Shown here: piece by piece, positions 6,397-15,662 of the stretch
How the letters are laid out: each line of letters starts with the position of its first letter
Position numbering within the stretch: the stretch's first letter is position 1
Source of the DNA: JAEUIE01 sp046350055
GTDB taxonomy: Bacteria; Planctomycetota; Planctomycetia; Gemmatales; HRBIN36
Assembly: GCA_046350055.1 (NCBI GenBank)
Contig: JAXMBC010000001.1
Location: forward strand, 682,001-746,000
Length of the DNA: 64,000 nt
Direction: 5' to 3'
Translations under genes and position numbers: made by a program
Notes under the pieces: model-generated
The model's input: the letters and a program-made list of their open reading frames with translations, nothing else
Database searches by the model: none
What the model was told of the DNA's origin: nothing

Positions 6397-9000
6397 ATGG
6401 GTTTGGGTTTCTTCTCTCGCCGTACCCCGTCGTCTACCCCTCGCCCGGCTGCACGCCGTACTTTGGCCATAGAATCACTGGAAGATCGTCTGGTGCTGAC
6501 GGTCTCGCTGGGCACCATCACCGCCGTGCCCGTGCTGGCGACCAAGCACACATACATACCTGTATCTGCCACCGATACCAATGGATTGCCACTGACGTAC
6601 AGCGTCACGAGCGCCAACAGCAACATCGTGGCGTCGATTTATACTGGCGGTCGGACACTGGTCCTCAACGTGAGCGGCAAGGACTCCTCGGGAGTCGATT
6701 TCAACGGCAACCTGGTCCTCAAGCTGTTTGAAGACAAGATGCCCAAGACGACCGCTCGCATCGTGGAACTCGTCAACAGCGGGTTCTACAACGGCCTCAT
6801 CTTCCATCGTGTCATCAAGGGCTTTGTTGCCCAGGGTGGTGATCCTGCAGGCAATGGCACTGGTGGTTCAGGCACCAACTTCGATGATGAGTTCAAGCCG
6901 AGCCTGACGTTCAACAGTTTCGGCCTGCTGGCCATGGCCAACGCTGGCGACGATGATAATGATTCCCAGTTCTTCATTACCGATACCGCCAGCTCGGCTA
7001 CCTTCCCGCAGCATCTCAATTTCAATCACAACATCTTTGGTCAGATTGTCGATGGTCTGGACATTTTCCAGAAGATCATGAACACGCCAGTGACCAGCGA
7101 CAAGCCCAACACTGACGTGAAGATCAATCAGGCTTATCTCGTTAACACCAACAAGTATGCGATTCTGGATCTCTCTTCAGTCAACAGCTTTACTGGCAGC
7201 GGGAATGTGACCATCACGGCCAAGAACTCCCGTAACGAGACAGCCTCGACGACGGTAAGCATTACCGCCCAGGCTGATGCGGTGAATGGCACGCCCACGA
7301 ATGATCGCCCGTTCCTCAATGACATCCGGGATACCCAGATCACCAAGAACACTGTGCTGACCTTTGATGTCACCGCCACCGATCTGGAAAACGACGCGCT
7401 GACCTTTGTCGTTCGCAAGGCGGATTTCTCAGAACTGACAGCTGCTGATCATGTGACGGTCAGCATCACCCAGCTCAATAATGTCTCCGCCCGCATTACG
7501 CTGACACCCGACGCAGACTTTACCGGACTGTTGAACCTGAAGATCGGCGTCACCAGCGTAGTGAGCAATCCACAGACTTCCGATTATGACACTCAAGCCT
7601 TCAATGTGCTGGTGACAGATAACCCGCTCACTCCGACTGACCTGGCACTGGTATCCGGTACGGGAGTCAACCCAGGCAATACGGTCACCACGGATACGCC
7701 GACGATTGAATTGAAAGCACCTGCAGGCAAGACCGTGAAGATTCTCCTGGGAGGCACGGAGATCGGCACGGCCACCGAGACCAGCACTGCTGGCACCTAC
7801 CGATTTACCATCCCGGGCAACAAGCTTCTGCTGGGTGCTAATTCCATTACTGCCATTACGACTGAGAACGACATTGATTCCCTGCCCAGTGCAGTTCTCA
7901 CTGTCACCTTCGCTCCGCTCATGCAGCAGGTGTATGTGGTTCCTGGAGCAGCAGGCGAACAGGTGACTTTGACGTTTGATTTCCTGGTTGCAACTGCTGG
8001 CTTCAAGAACGAACTGGGGCTGTTTGTTGTTGACGATCTCAGCGGCACGGTCAATGGGGTTGCACCATCTGCCAGCAATTACTGGTCCACCGTGGCAGCC
8101 GACAACTCACGGCAGGTGATCTTCTCCTTCCAGCCTGGTGGCTCACGAGCGACCAAGACCTTCACCTTTGAAGCAGGCACCAAGCTGGGGTTCTACCTCT
8201 CTGCCAATTCGACGTTCAACGTGAATAAGGCCAAGAGCATCTATTCTTCCATCAAGGCAGCAAACCAGGACGGCATCTTCCACGCGGAGCACTACACGGA
8301 ACGCACCGGCTCTCGCGCCGTCTATGGATTTGAAGACAGCTGGAAGGGTGGCGATCGCGACTTTAATGATATGGTCTTCTCCATCCGCAAGACAACCACC
8401 GTTCCAGCCGTCGGTGCCCTGCAGGTGGATCTGGCCAGTCCTTCCAATCAGGTGAAGGGCAACTTTGCCATGCTGCCCACGCTCAACAGCCGATACCGTC
8501 CGATGGGTGGTGAGATTGGCATCTTCCAGGTGCTGAATGCCCAGGGCACCATAGCTGCTCCTACCACGGCTGATCCGAACCGCACGTTGAACCCGGGTGA
8601 TGCGGGCTATGCCCAGGCCGCGCTCAGCCAGGTTGGCAAGCAGGTACTCTTCACCAAGGGTGACGTGCCCGCGGAAACGACCCGCAGCATCAATATGGCA
8701 GGTGGCTCGTACTTTGGTGTCTATTACATCAACAAGGGCACTGCTGCCAACTTCCTTTCGGTGAACCCTGCGAATGCCATCACCTCCGGTCAGCCCAATG
8801 CCTTCTTCTCGTTTGCCGGTGCGAATCCGGATGGTGGCAAGGTCCACATGAGGACCTATGGCAAGAATGGCGTTTCACGGACCCAGACAGGCCTGCTGCC
8901 TTCCGCCAACGATGCACAACGCATTCACATCATGGGTGTGGCCAACGGTGGAGACAGCAACTTCTCTGACTTTATCCTGACTTACAATCAGTCTCTCTGA
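6397..9000 (+). CDS. Cyclophilin-type PPIase / DUF4114 surface protein
   Basis: An 867-residue protein from the ATG at 6397, which has a GGAG ribosome site; the open frame extends upstream but is not protein-like. Residues 24-36 (LAIESLEDRLVLT) match the planctomycete N-terminal signature of large exported proteins. Residues about 100-235 form a cyclophilin-like peptidyl-prolyl isomerase domain (FHRVIKGFVAQGGDP, SQFFIT). Two or three beta-sandwich, cadherin-like regions follow. Near residue 640 a DUF4114 motif (YGFEDSWKGGDRDFNDMVFS) suggests calcium binding, and a second variant (GGDSNFSDFIL) ends the protein. Probably cell-surface or extracellular; whether the PPIase is active is unknown. 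A strong terminator follows. Confidence 0.85.
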   Translation: MGLGFFSRRTPSSTPRPAARRTLAIESLEDRLVLTVSLGTITAVPVLATKHTYIPVSATDTNGLPLTYSVTSANSNIVASIYTGGRTLVLNVSGKDSSGVDFNGNLVLKLFEDKMPKTTARIVELVNSGFYNGLIFHRVIKGFVAQGGDPAGNGTGGSGTNFDDEFKPSLTFNSFGLLAMANAGDDDNDSQFFITDTASSATFPQHLNFNHNIFGQIVDGLDIFQKIMNTPVTSDKPNTDVKINQAYLVNTNKYAILDLSSVNSFTGSGNVTITAKNSRNETASTTVSITAQADAVNGTPTNDRPFLNDIRDTQITKNTVLTFDVTATDLENDALTFVVRKADFSELTAADHVTVSITQLNNVSARITLTPDADFTGLLNLKIGVTSVVSNPQTSDYDTQAFNVLVTDNPLTPTDLALVSGTGVNPGNTVTTDTPTIELKAPAGKTVKILLGGTEIGTATETSTAGTYRFTIPGNKLLLGANSITAITTENDIDSLPSAVLTVTFAPLMQQVYVVPGAAGEQVTLTFDFLVATAGFKNELGLFVVDDLSGTVNGVAPSASNYWSTVAADNSRQVIFSFQPGGSRATKTFTFEAGTKLGFYLSANSTFNVNKAKSIYSSIKAANQDGIFHAEHYTERTGSRAVYGFEDSWKGGDRDFNDMVFSIRKTTTVPAVGALQVDLASPSNQVKGNFAMLPTLNSRYRPMGGEIGIFQVLNAQGTIAAPTTADPNRTLNPGDAGYAQAALSQVGKQVLFTKGDVPAETTRSINMAGGSYFGVYYINKGTAANFLSVNPANAITSGQPNAFFSFAGANPDGGKVHMRTYGKNGVSRTQTGLLPSANDAQRIHIMGVANGGDSNFSDFILTYNQSL

Positions 9001-9032
9001 TCCAACTGGTGAGGCAGATAGCTCCAGGCAAC

Positions 9033-9073
9033 AAGGAAGCTGAGGTCGCAAGACTTCAGCTTCCTTGATTTTT
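9033..9073 (+). terminator. Rho-independent terminator after the PPIase gene
   Basis: A 15-bp stem AAGGAAGCTGAGGTC (9033-9047) pairs with 9052-9066 with one G-T mismatch, a GCAA loop, and then GATTTTT. This is a textbook intrinsic terminator 30 bases after the stop codon. Confidence 0.85.
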
Positions 9074-9128
9074 GTCGGACACCGCAGGTGGCAGGCTACA
9101 ATGACGGAACGCAGCGGAGAAGCAATCC

Positions 9129-9854
9129 ATGGCCCGTCCCAAGTCGAAAGCATCGAAGAAGAGCACACCAGCAGTCAGGAAGAGCAAGTCAGCTGTTAAG
9201 GGAAAGGGAAAAGCCAAAGCTCGAACTGCAACCAGAGCCAAAGCACCGGTACCGGCAGCAAAGACCACCAGCAAGCCGGCGAAGAAGAAAGTGATTCGCT
9301 ATCGCAATCCACTGGCCAAAAAGCTGATACCACAGAAGACCATCCGCTTCAAAAAGGTCAGGCATCCACATGATGGCCAGGGCATCACCTTCCGTGTGCC
9401 CAGCTCCTGGAAAGAAACCTGGGGCAGTGAGGACAATGCTCTCTTCTATCCATTGGTGCCCGGAATGACCGGGCCTACTCCGGTCGGCGGCAAACTCTTT
9501 GTCCGCTTTCGCCTGGAACCGGTGGGGCACGCCAATGAGGCAGCTGCGTTTGCGCTGCTGCTTTCGCATCGCACCAAGCCGGAGCAGCAAGTGGTGGAGC
9601 TGGGGGATGAAGTCTACCTGCTTCACTTCACGACCAACCACAACATGGAAGGGTTTCACGCGATCGATTATCTGTGGTTTCTGGCCAAACCGTTTCCGCC
9701 TCGAAGAGTCGCAGTGGCCAGCTTTCTCTTCAGCGGCATAGCTGAGCTTTTTGACGGCAAGAATGCACCGGAAGCTCACGTCATTGAGATGCTCCAGAAA
9801 GAGCTTCCCAAGGCAGTGTTCGATCGGGAGATTCTGCCGGTGGAACGAGAGTAA
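9129..9854 (+). CDS. Conserved hypothetical with lysine/alanine-rich N-terminal tail
   Basis: A 241-residue protein with two parts. Residues 1-60 are a disordered, strongly basic Lys/Ala/Pro/Ser tail like histone H1 or nucleoid-protein tails. Residues about 70-235 form a folded domain (ITFRVPSSWKETWG, LLHFTTNHNMEGFHAIDYLW) that I do not recognise; its opening resembles the beta-strand plus helix start of small secreted lipoprotein-type domains (PsbP/DUF1795-like), but there is no signal peptide. It could bind DNA or RNA through the tail (inference). The gene stands alone between two terminated or convergent genes. Confidence 0.65.
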   Translation: MARPKSKASKKSTPAVRKSKSAVKGKGKAKARTATRAKAPVPAAKTTSKPAKKKVIRYRNPLAKKLIPQKTIRFKKVRHPHDGQGITFRVPSSWKETWGSEDNALFYPLVPGMTGPTPVGGKLFVRFRLEPVGHANEAAAFALLLSHRTKPEQQVVELGDEVYLLHFTTNHNMEGFHAIDYLWFLAKPFPPRRVAVASFLFSGIAELFDGKNAPEAHVIEMLQKELPKAVFDREILPVERE

Positions 9855-9856
9855 TC

Positions 9857-11812
9857 TTACTCCACTTCGTCCTGGAACTGATGGAACTGCATGTACTGCC
9901 AGTGTTTGTAGCGGGCGCAGCGACGAATAAGCTCCGCGTCAGTGCCTTCATCCAGCACTGCACCCTGAAACAGCATGATCACGCGATCCGCCTTGCGAAG
10001 TGTTGAGAGTCGCGTGGGCAACAGGATCGTCGTGCGGTTTTGCAGAAACCGGGCCAGGGTATCATCGAACCAGGCCTTGTCTTCGTCGGTCAACCCTTGG
10101 GCCGGCTCCTCGATGACCATGATGGTCGGATCACGGAGAATCGCTCGTGCCAGGGCGATGCGGAACTGCTGGCTTACCGTCAGGGATTCCCCCAATTCAC
10201 CAATCATGGTTTCGTAGCCGCCCGGCAACTTCATGATGAAGTTGTGGGCATGCGCTGCCTTGGCTGCCTCGATGATTCTGGGCAACGTGTAGGACTCATT
10301 GCCACACCCAATGTTGTTGGCCAGAGTATCGTTGAAAATCAAGTCGTCCTGCAGGACCAGACCAACCTGGTTCCGGACGCTCTCGAGCGTGGCCCATGGA
10401 AGTGGCTTATCATCCACCCGCACTTCGCCCTGATCCGGATCGATGAGTCGGGGAAGCAGGTAGGCAATCGTGAGCCTCGCACGTTCATCGCCTACCATGG
10501 CCACATGTTCACCCGTGGCAACGCGAAGGCTGAGTTGATCGAGCAGTACATCGTCTGTACCTGGTGCTACCACGGTGACATTCACCAGGTCGAGTTTCTG
10601 AGCGAGCGGCGGGAGAAACTCGGCACCTACCACCTGCTTGACATCGGTCTCCTGGTCGAGCAAATCAAAGAGCCCCTTTGCCGCACTTTGTGCTTTGGCA
10701 ACCTGATGCCAGGCCACGTACCACCGCTGCAGGATGAGGAAAATGCAGGTCAGGGTGAGCAGCATGAGGGCGATAGGAAGAAAACGCAGGCTCTGGTCGA
10801 GAATGTTACCGACCACGGCGAGTGCCAGGAGAGGACCGAGGATGGCAATCAACGCCCATCGGCCATGCCTGCTGAGAAACTGCCAGTACCAGCGTGACTG
10901 AACAGCCTGACCCTGACGGTGGAGCAATCGTTCAAGACGACTCCTGCTGTATTGTTCCATACCAAAGGTCTTCACCAGCCGATGCAAGGAGAGACTTTCC
11001 ATCAGCAGCATCTGACCTTCGGTAGCCCGCAAGGCATCACGTCGCTCTGCTTTGCGAGCTGCTGCACTGATGGCGGAGCTGAGAATCCAGTAGAGCGTCA
11101 TCACACCGAGTAAGGCCAATGACGTCCACGGTATGCCGTGCACACTATCGACCAGAAACAGGAAAAGGAGCAGCCAGGCAAGATTGCAGGGCTCGTGAGC
11201 GGTGCGGATAAACCAGCCGTAGAGGCCATCCTGCAGGGTATCGAGGGCCCGCATGGTCGAGCCGATCAGCGGCCCCTTGCTCACCTGCCTGAGGGTCAGT
11301 GATCCCAGGCGATAGGCATGGGTATGCACACTCCGACGCAGGCGTGTTATGGCATCAATGGCGGCAGCAGCAGCAGTGCGTTTCTGAAGAAAGGTAACCA
11401 GGCTGTATGCCAGGGCAGCCAGCATGATTCCGATCACGAGGGTAATCAGATAAATGAAGTTATTCCGCAGGTCCGGGTAGGTATCTACGATGGACTGGAA
11501 GAAGGAGCCAGGAACGCTGTGATGCGTGCGGATGGCCAACCCCTGCAGTCCCAGGCCCTGATGAGTTTCCGCCATCCTGGCAATGCCAGCGAGGTCGGTG
11601 TGCTCGACATGCCTGGCGGCCCATTCCCTGATGACCTGCGGGTCTCCCACAGTTCCTTTGGTGATGGCCAGATCAAGCAGCAAGCCTACCAGGCCCAGTA
11701 TCATGACCAGGAAGAAGCCGGAAAAAGGTGCGAGTACCAGAGACAACGTCGGCGTGACGGGGCGATACCACAGGTAATGGCGTGCACGCTGAAAAGCCGT
11801 ACGCTGCGACAT
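9857..11812 (-). CDS. ABC exporter-like protein with degenerate ATPase domain
   Basis: 651 residues with the architecture of a type-IV ABC exporter half-transporter: about six membrane segments in residues 25-350 and a nucleotide-binding domain from about 410. The ATPase motifs are eroded. The Walker A region reads VGDERARLT near 440 with no Gly-Lys-Ser/Thr; the signature is LTVSQQ instead of LSGGQ (about 544); Walker B is IMVIEEP (565); the switch His is replaced by Thr in LPTRLST (600). The Q-loop (VLQDD) remains. No frameshift or stop is present, so the protein is kept but is unlikely to hydrolyse ATP normally. It starts 23 bases after the transglutaminase gene and is probably co-transcribed with it. 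Confidence 0.8.
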   Translation of the reverse strand: MSQRTAFQRARHYLWYRPVTPTLSLVLAPFSGFFLVMILGLVGLLLDLAITKGTVGDPQVIREWAARHVEHTDLAGIARMAETHQGLGLQGLAIRTHHSVPGSFFQSIVDTYPDLRNNFIYLITLVIGIMLAALAYSLVTFLQKRTAAAAAIDAITRLRRSVHTHAYRLGSLTLRQVSKGPLIGSTMRALDTLQDGLYGWFIRTAHEPCNLAWLLLFLFLVDSVHGIPWTSLALLGVMTLYWILSSAISAAARKAERRDALRATEGQMLLMESLSLHRLVKTFGMEQYSRSRLERLLHRQGQAVQSRWYWQFLSRHGRWALIAILGPLLALAVVGNILDQSLRFLPIALMLLTLTCIFLILQRWYVAWHQVAKAQSAAKGLFDLLDQETDVKQVVGAEFLPPLAQKLDLVNVTVVAPGTDDVLLDQLSLRVATGEHVAMVGDERARLTIAYLLPRLIDPDQGEVRVDDKPLPWATLESVRNQVGLVLQDDLIFNDTLANNIGCGNESYTLPRIIEAAKAAHAHNFIMKLPGGYETMIGELGESLTVSQQFRIALARAILRDPTIMVIEEPAQGLTDEDKAWFDDTLARFLQNRTTILLPTRLSTLRKADRVIMLFQGAVLDEGTDAELIRRCARYKHWQYMQFHQFQDEVE

Positions 11813-11835
11813 GATCTACCTCAACAGGCGCTGCC

Positions 11836-13383
11836 TTACCGTGGCGAGACGCCTGCTTCATACTCCACGCTCAAGACATCCATCTTGAGTTTGCCAATCA
11901 GACGGGTGACAGGTAACAGGGGAAGAAACGAATCGGTATCGTTCCAGTGGGCATCCAGCACTTTGACATGGCCACCTGCAATGTGCCCCTGCCCCAGAGT
12001 GCCATCGAGTGAGTACCACTTGCCATCGACCCAGACTTCAAACCACATGTGGAAGCACATGGCCCGTTCAGAAGGAACATGTATCAAGCCGATGGCAGTC
12101 CGGCTGGGCACGCCAGCAGCACGACACATGGCAGCTGCCAGCACCGCATGCTCGGTGCAGTCGCCATCCAGCGACTTGGCTGTTTCCGCAGCGGTGGCGA
12201 ATGCCTTGCCATAGTCCTTGTTGGTCATGTTGCGGTGAATCCAGAGCTCGATGGCCAGAGCCTTCTGCCAGGGATCGGGCATGCCAGTGGTGGCTGAACG
12301 TGCGAGCCGTTGCACGGTGGGATCGTCGCTAGTGATGAAGTGGTTGCTCCGCAGATATTCCATCGGCTTCCTGGCATCCACCTTAGCTGAAGAGTTGGGA
12401 CCATCCATCCAGCGGGCAGTGATGGTCAGCTCCTGAGGGCTTTTGATCTTCACTTCCTGCCTGGGTTCATTGGCGAAGGCTGTCTGATGTCCCTCGACAT
12501 CTTTGAGAAGAACACGATACTGCACAGCCCGGGTCGTATTGAAGTTGTTGAAGCTGCGGTTGAGACGCACCAGCTGGGAGAAACCGATGTCAGCATTAGG
12601 ATTGCTGACGACGGCATTCCCCTTGGGAATGGCTTTTTCCTTGCGGGTGCGGAAGAAGGTCAAGTCGCCCAGTCCGGGGACGTTCTGTTCCCGTTTGTAG
12701 ACTTCACCCTGATCGTTGACCCAGCAGGTCATGGCGGGCAGTTGGATGTCTCCAATCTTCTGCAGCTTGACGGAGACCTTCCAGAAGGGAACCATGCGGC
12801 CATCGAGCAGCTTGGTCGGTTGCTTTTCCGCAACACTGACGTGATAGTTCAATACGGTGTTGAAGTCGCTGGAGAAGCTCTTGAAGTCAAACTCCAGGCC
12901 CTGCTTCATTTCCCTGCTGGTGTAGAGCTTCTCCATGGCGAAGAGCCCCAGGGCTGCATCATTCCAGGGCTCCAGCTTCTTGACCGGCGGCTGGCTACCC
13001 TGGTTCTTGGTGATGGTGACGCCTTCCTTGCTGACGATACCACTACGGATGAGTTCTTCATCCCGTCCCATCGATTGCCTGATAGTGAACTGCTTGATTT
13101 GACCAGACGGGCTTTCAATCATGTTGAAACTGAAATGCATCTTCATGGTCTGATTGAAACGAGTCAGGGAAAGATGAAGCTCTTCCGTGCTTTGAATCAG
13201 ATCATTGGGCATGGGGCGATAGAGCCCATGCGAATGTCCGACATGCGCTCCCTGCAGGTAGATGGCTTCCCAGAACTCGCTGAGTGGCTCCCCAGGTGGC
13301 AAACGATCCTGCCCGGATGCCACAAAGGCACAGGCCAGCAGGATCAGCCAACTGTAAAGCACTCGCCAGCTTGCTGGAAGCAT
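11836..13383 (-). CDS. Exported transglutaminase-like protein
   Basis: A 515-residue protein starting with a signal peptide (residues 1-24, WLILLACAFVASGQ). The C-terminal third carries a transglutaminase/protease-like core: the catalytic Cys in SLDGDCTEHAVLAAA, the His in MCFHMWFEVWVDG and the Asp in WYSLDGTLG are all present. The N-terminal 350 residues are beta-rich and unassigned. Periplasmic transglutaminase-like proteins of this kind are common in planctomycetes and usually act as proteases or amidases rather than cross-linkers; the substrate is unknown. It is the first gene of a two-gene unit with the degenerate ABC protein. Confidence 0.85.
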   Translation of the reverse strand: MLPASWRVLYSWLILLACAFVASGQDRLPPGEPLSEFWEAIYLQGAHVGHSHGLYRPMPNDLIQSTEELHLSLTRFNQTMKMHFSFNMIESPSGQIKQFTIRQSMGRDEELIRSGIVSKEGVTITKNQGSQPPVKKLEPWNDAALGLFAMEKLYTSREMKQGLEFDFKSFSSDFNTVLNYHVSVAEKQPTKLLDGRMVPFWKVSVKLQKIGDIQLPAMTCWVNDQGEVYKREQNVPGLGDLTFFRTRKEKAIPKGNAVVSNPNADIGFSQLVRLNRSFNNFNTTRAVQYRVLLKDVEGHQTAFANEPRQEVKIKSPQELTITARWMDGPNSSAKVDARKPMEYLRSNHFITSDDPTVQRLARSATTGMPDPWQKALAIELWIHRNMTNKDYGKAFATAAETAKSLDGDCTEHAVLAAAMCRAAGVPSRTAIGLIHVPSERAMCFHMWFEVWVDGKWYSLDGTLGQGHIAGGHVKVLDAHWNDTDSFLPLLPVTRLIGKLKMDVLSVEYEAGVSPR

Positions 13384-13991
13384 GACACCCCTCCATGATG
13401 TTCCATCAGTTGAACAAAGGTATCTTAAGCGAAACTGGGCAGGTTGTTACAGTCCGATCTGCCCGGAAAGAGCTGCTCGTTTTGACAACCGTAGCAGGTA
13501 TGACGGATGTGAGTGAAAGAAGTGCTGACTTCTACGTTGCACAGTAGACAGGCTGAATCATGCGATAAGGCTGGCTTTCTGATAAGGTATAACAGGCTCA
13601 GTCGTTGCGTTTACTTCCATAATTATGCGGCAATGTGCGCAGAACATACACGGATAGGCTAAATAGCGAAACCATGCTGACGAAATGCTGTAAGTATCAA
13701 TATGGTATTATGTTACGTCAAATGCTGTTGTTCTGATCCTGTCTGAAATCGACTCCTTCCATTTTTCATGATCTCCCCAACTGCTTACGCAGCGATGGGT
13801 TGGAGCAATCTGCAACTGTACACCTTGACCGAGTGCTACGCATCGTTGATAGAATAGACCTAGACTTGCACATGTAGTTGCGGTTCCTTGCCAGTTTAGG
13901 CTGACCTTGGGGTGGTACCGGGGTTGGCTGCGTCCACAAACTAGCTGTTGCCTGGTTGAACCGGGTAGCGGCATGGGAAGGTGTCTCGAAC
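13384..13991. other. Gene-free stretch between divergent genes
   Basis: About 600 bases between the divergent transglutaminase and metallopeptidase genes. It is AT-richer than its surroundings and has no convincing reading frame. A weak promoter-like pair for the right-hand gene (TTGACC at 13825, TAGAAT at 13850, spacer 19) may be present. I see no repeat or strong hairpin. Confidence 0.4.
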
Positions 13992-15035
13992 ATGAGTCCT
14001 GCCGCCCTGCGAGCCTTATCGGTCGTGAACGGGTGGGAGACCGTGCGCTATGAACTCCTGCAGACACGCATGTGCGATCTAGGAGTTTCGGTGGAAGACG
14101 CCAGCATCGAGGACTGCATCACACGACTGTATCGTGAACTGGACTCCAAGAAGCTGAAGTTCAAGCCACGCTGCTACCTGACGGATGGCTGGGGCTGCCC
14201 CAACGAAGTGCCGATCATTGGCGTGCCTTTCTATCTGGCGGATCGCCGTCTGGCCCGGCTGGAAGAAGAGCAGACGGGCGAACTGGAAGACGATTCGTTC
14301 GTCATGATGCTCCTTCGCCACGAAGCAGGGCATGCGATCAACTATGCATACCGTTTATGGGAATACGATGGCTGGACGGAGATGTTCGGCAAGTTCTTCA
14401 AACCCTATCGCGATCACTATCTGCCGAACCCCATGAGCCGGCAGTTCGTTCGCCATATTTCGCACCACAAGTGGGGGCGAACGTATGCCCAGAAGCACCC
14501 CGACGAAGATTTTGCTGAAACCTTTGCTGTCTGGATGACGCCGCGCTCCGCCTGGCGCCGCAAGTATCGTTACTGGCCAGCCATGAAGAAGCTGGAGTAT
14601 CTCGACAAACTCATGCGGCAAATTCGGGATGTCAAACCCATTCTGAATGATGGTCCTGACTATCAGCCCATCAGCGAGATGGATTGGACTCTTGCGGAGC
14701 ACTATGGCAAACAAGCCGAGCGCTATCGTGCCGAGGCTCAGGGCTTCGTGGATGACAAGCTTCGCAGCGTCTTCCCCGAGTTGCGAGCACGCATCGTGAA
14801 GCCAGCAGCTTCGCTTATTCAGGATGAACGCATGCTGCTCTCCGAGAGGGTCGTGCGCTGGACTACGCTGGAACTCGCAGAGGTGGCAGCCATCGTGGAC
14901 AAGCTGGCAGCGCGGGCGGAAGTGCTGGGATTGCACTATAAGCAGAAGGATCGGCATCACAAAGTGCTCGACCTGGTGGCCTTGCTGACTTCGCTTTCCA
15001 TGGATTTCAATTACACAGGACGATTGACTGGCTAG
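13992..15035 (+). CDS. Putative zinc metallopeptidase (HEXXH)
   Basis: 347 residues from the ATG at 13992, chosen because a GGGAAGG ribosome site sits 9 bases upstream; a TTG at 13956 is the alternative. The motif RHEAGHAINYAYRL (about residues 109-122) is a zincin HEXXH, and the sequence about 70 residues later, DEDFAETFAVW, can provide the third zinc ligand. This pattern matches the putative zinc-binding metallopeptidase family often called Peptidase_Mx-like. No signal peptide, so probably cytoplasmic. Two membrane-protein genes follow closely on the same strand. Confidence 0.75.
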   Translation: MSPAALRALSVVNGWETVRYELLQTRMCDLGVSVEDASIEDCITRLYRELDSKKLKFKPRCYLTDGWGCPNEVPIIGVPFYLADRRLARLEEEQTGELEDDSFVMMLLRHEAGHAINYAYRLWEYDGWTEMFGKFFKPYRDHYLPNPMSRQFVRHISHHKWGRTYAQKHPDEDFAETFAVWMTPRSAWRRKYRYWPAMKKLEYLDKLMRQIRDVKPILNDGPDYQPISEMDWTLAEHYGKQAERYRAEAQGFVDDKLRSVFPELRARIVKPAASLIQDERMLLSERVVRWTTLELAEVAAIVDKLAARAEVLGLHYKQKDRHHKVLDLVALLTSLSMDFNYTGRLTG

Positions 15036-15071
15036 CCCGGTGGGTTACCATGCACTCCACGGAGTGCTGTC

Positions 15072-15662
15072 GTGTTTGAAACGTTTCTCAGTATCCTGTA
15101 CTGGTTTGCCCGGCCCAGCATTGCTGCCTGGGCCGGTGCTGTTGCTACGGTAGTCGCTGTCTTTCTGGCGGAACCACGTCGGCATCTGCGTGCGCCACTA
15201 CGATTTCTCGGCCGCATCCCGCGCATCATCATCGTCTGGCTGATCATCGCTTTTCTGCTGTCCCAACTCGCAGGGCGCGGCGCAGGTGGGGCAGGGTCGG
15301 GAGGGGGCCGGGGGGATACACAGGGGCCCTGGGTCTTCGACAAGACCAGCGATGGTTCCGCTGCCTATGTGGTCAAGATCCGCTTTGTCGCCCAGCCCGG
15401 CAAAACGGAACTCGCCAGCGACTTCCTCTGCATCGTTCGCATCGAGACCCAGGATGGCGTAGCGGAGGAACGCAAGCTGATGGCAGATACCCTGGCTGAC
15501 TTTGAACAGCAACTGGAACGGCGACTACGCAGTCTGTCTGATCGACCATCGAAGTTGATAGTAGAACGCATGCCCTATCCCGGTGAAGGAGTGCTGCGGC
15601 TGATCCACAGCCAGGTGGAGAAGATCTGGCCTGACCTGCCCTACGAAGAGGTGGCACCATGA
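15072..15662 (+). CDS. Membrane-anchored hypothetical protein
   Basis: 196 residues from a GTG start. Two hydrophobic segments (about residues 14-33 and 49-66) are followed by a Gly-rich linker (GRGAGGAGSGGGRG) and a soluble domain of about 110 residues that I do not recognise. The gene begins 37 bases after the metallopeptidase gene and overlaps the next gene by 4 bases, so these three look like an operon. Confidence 0.65.
   Translation: MFETFLSILYWFARPSIAAWAGAVATVVAVFLAEPRRHLRAPLRFLGRIPRIIIVWLIIAFLLSQLAGRGAGGAGSGGGRGDTQGPWVFDKTSDGSAAYVVKIRFVAQPGKTELASDFLCIVRIETQDGVAEERKLMADTLADFEQQLERRLRSLSDRPSKLIVERMPYPGEGVLRLIHSQVEKIWPDLPYEEVAP

Noticed and set aside
10040..10897. Plus-strand frame of 285 codons
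   Set aside because: Antisense to the degenerate ABC protein, with no ribosome site or domain. Despite the degenerate ATPase motifs, the minus-strand frame retains the exporter layout.
12487..13398. Plus-strand frame of 303 codons
   Set aside because: Antisense to the transglutaminase-like gene, whose signal peptide and triad are clear.
13708..14067. Minus-strand frame of 119 codons in the gene-free stretch
   Set aside because: Partly overlaps the metallopeptidase gene and has no ribosome site or recognisable fold; probably a chance frame.
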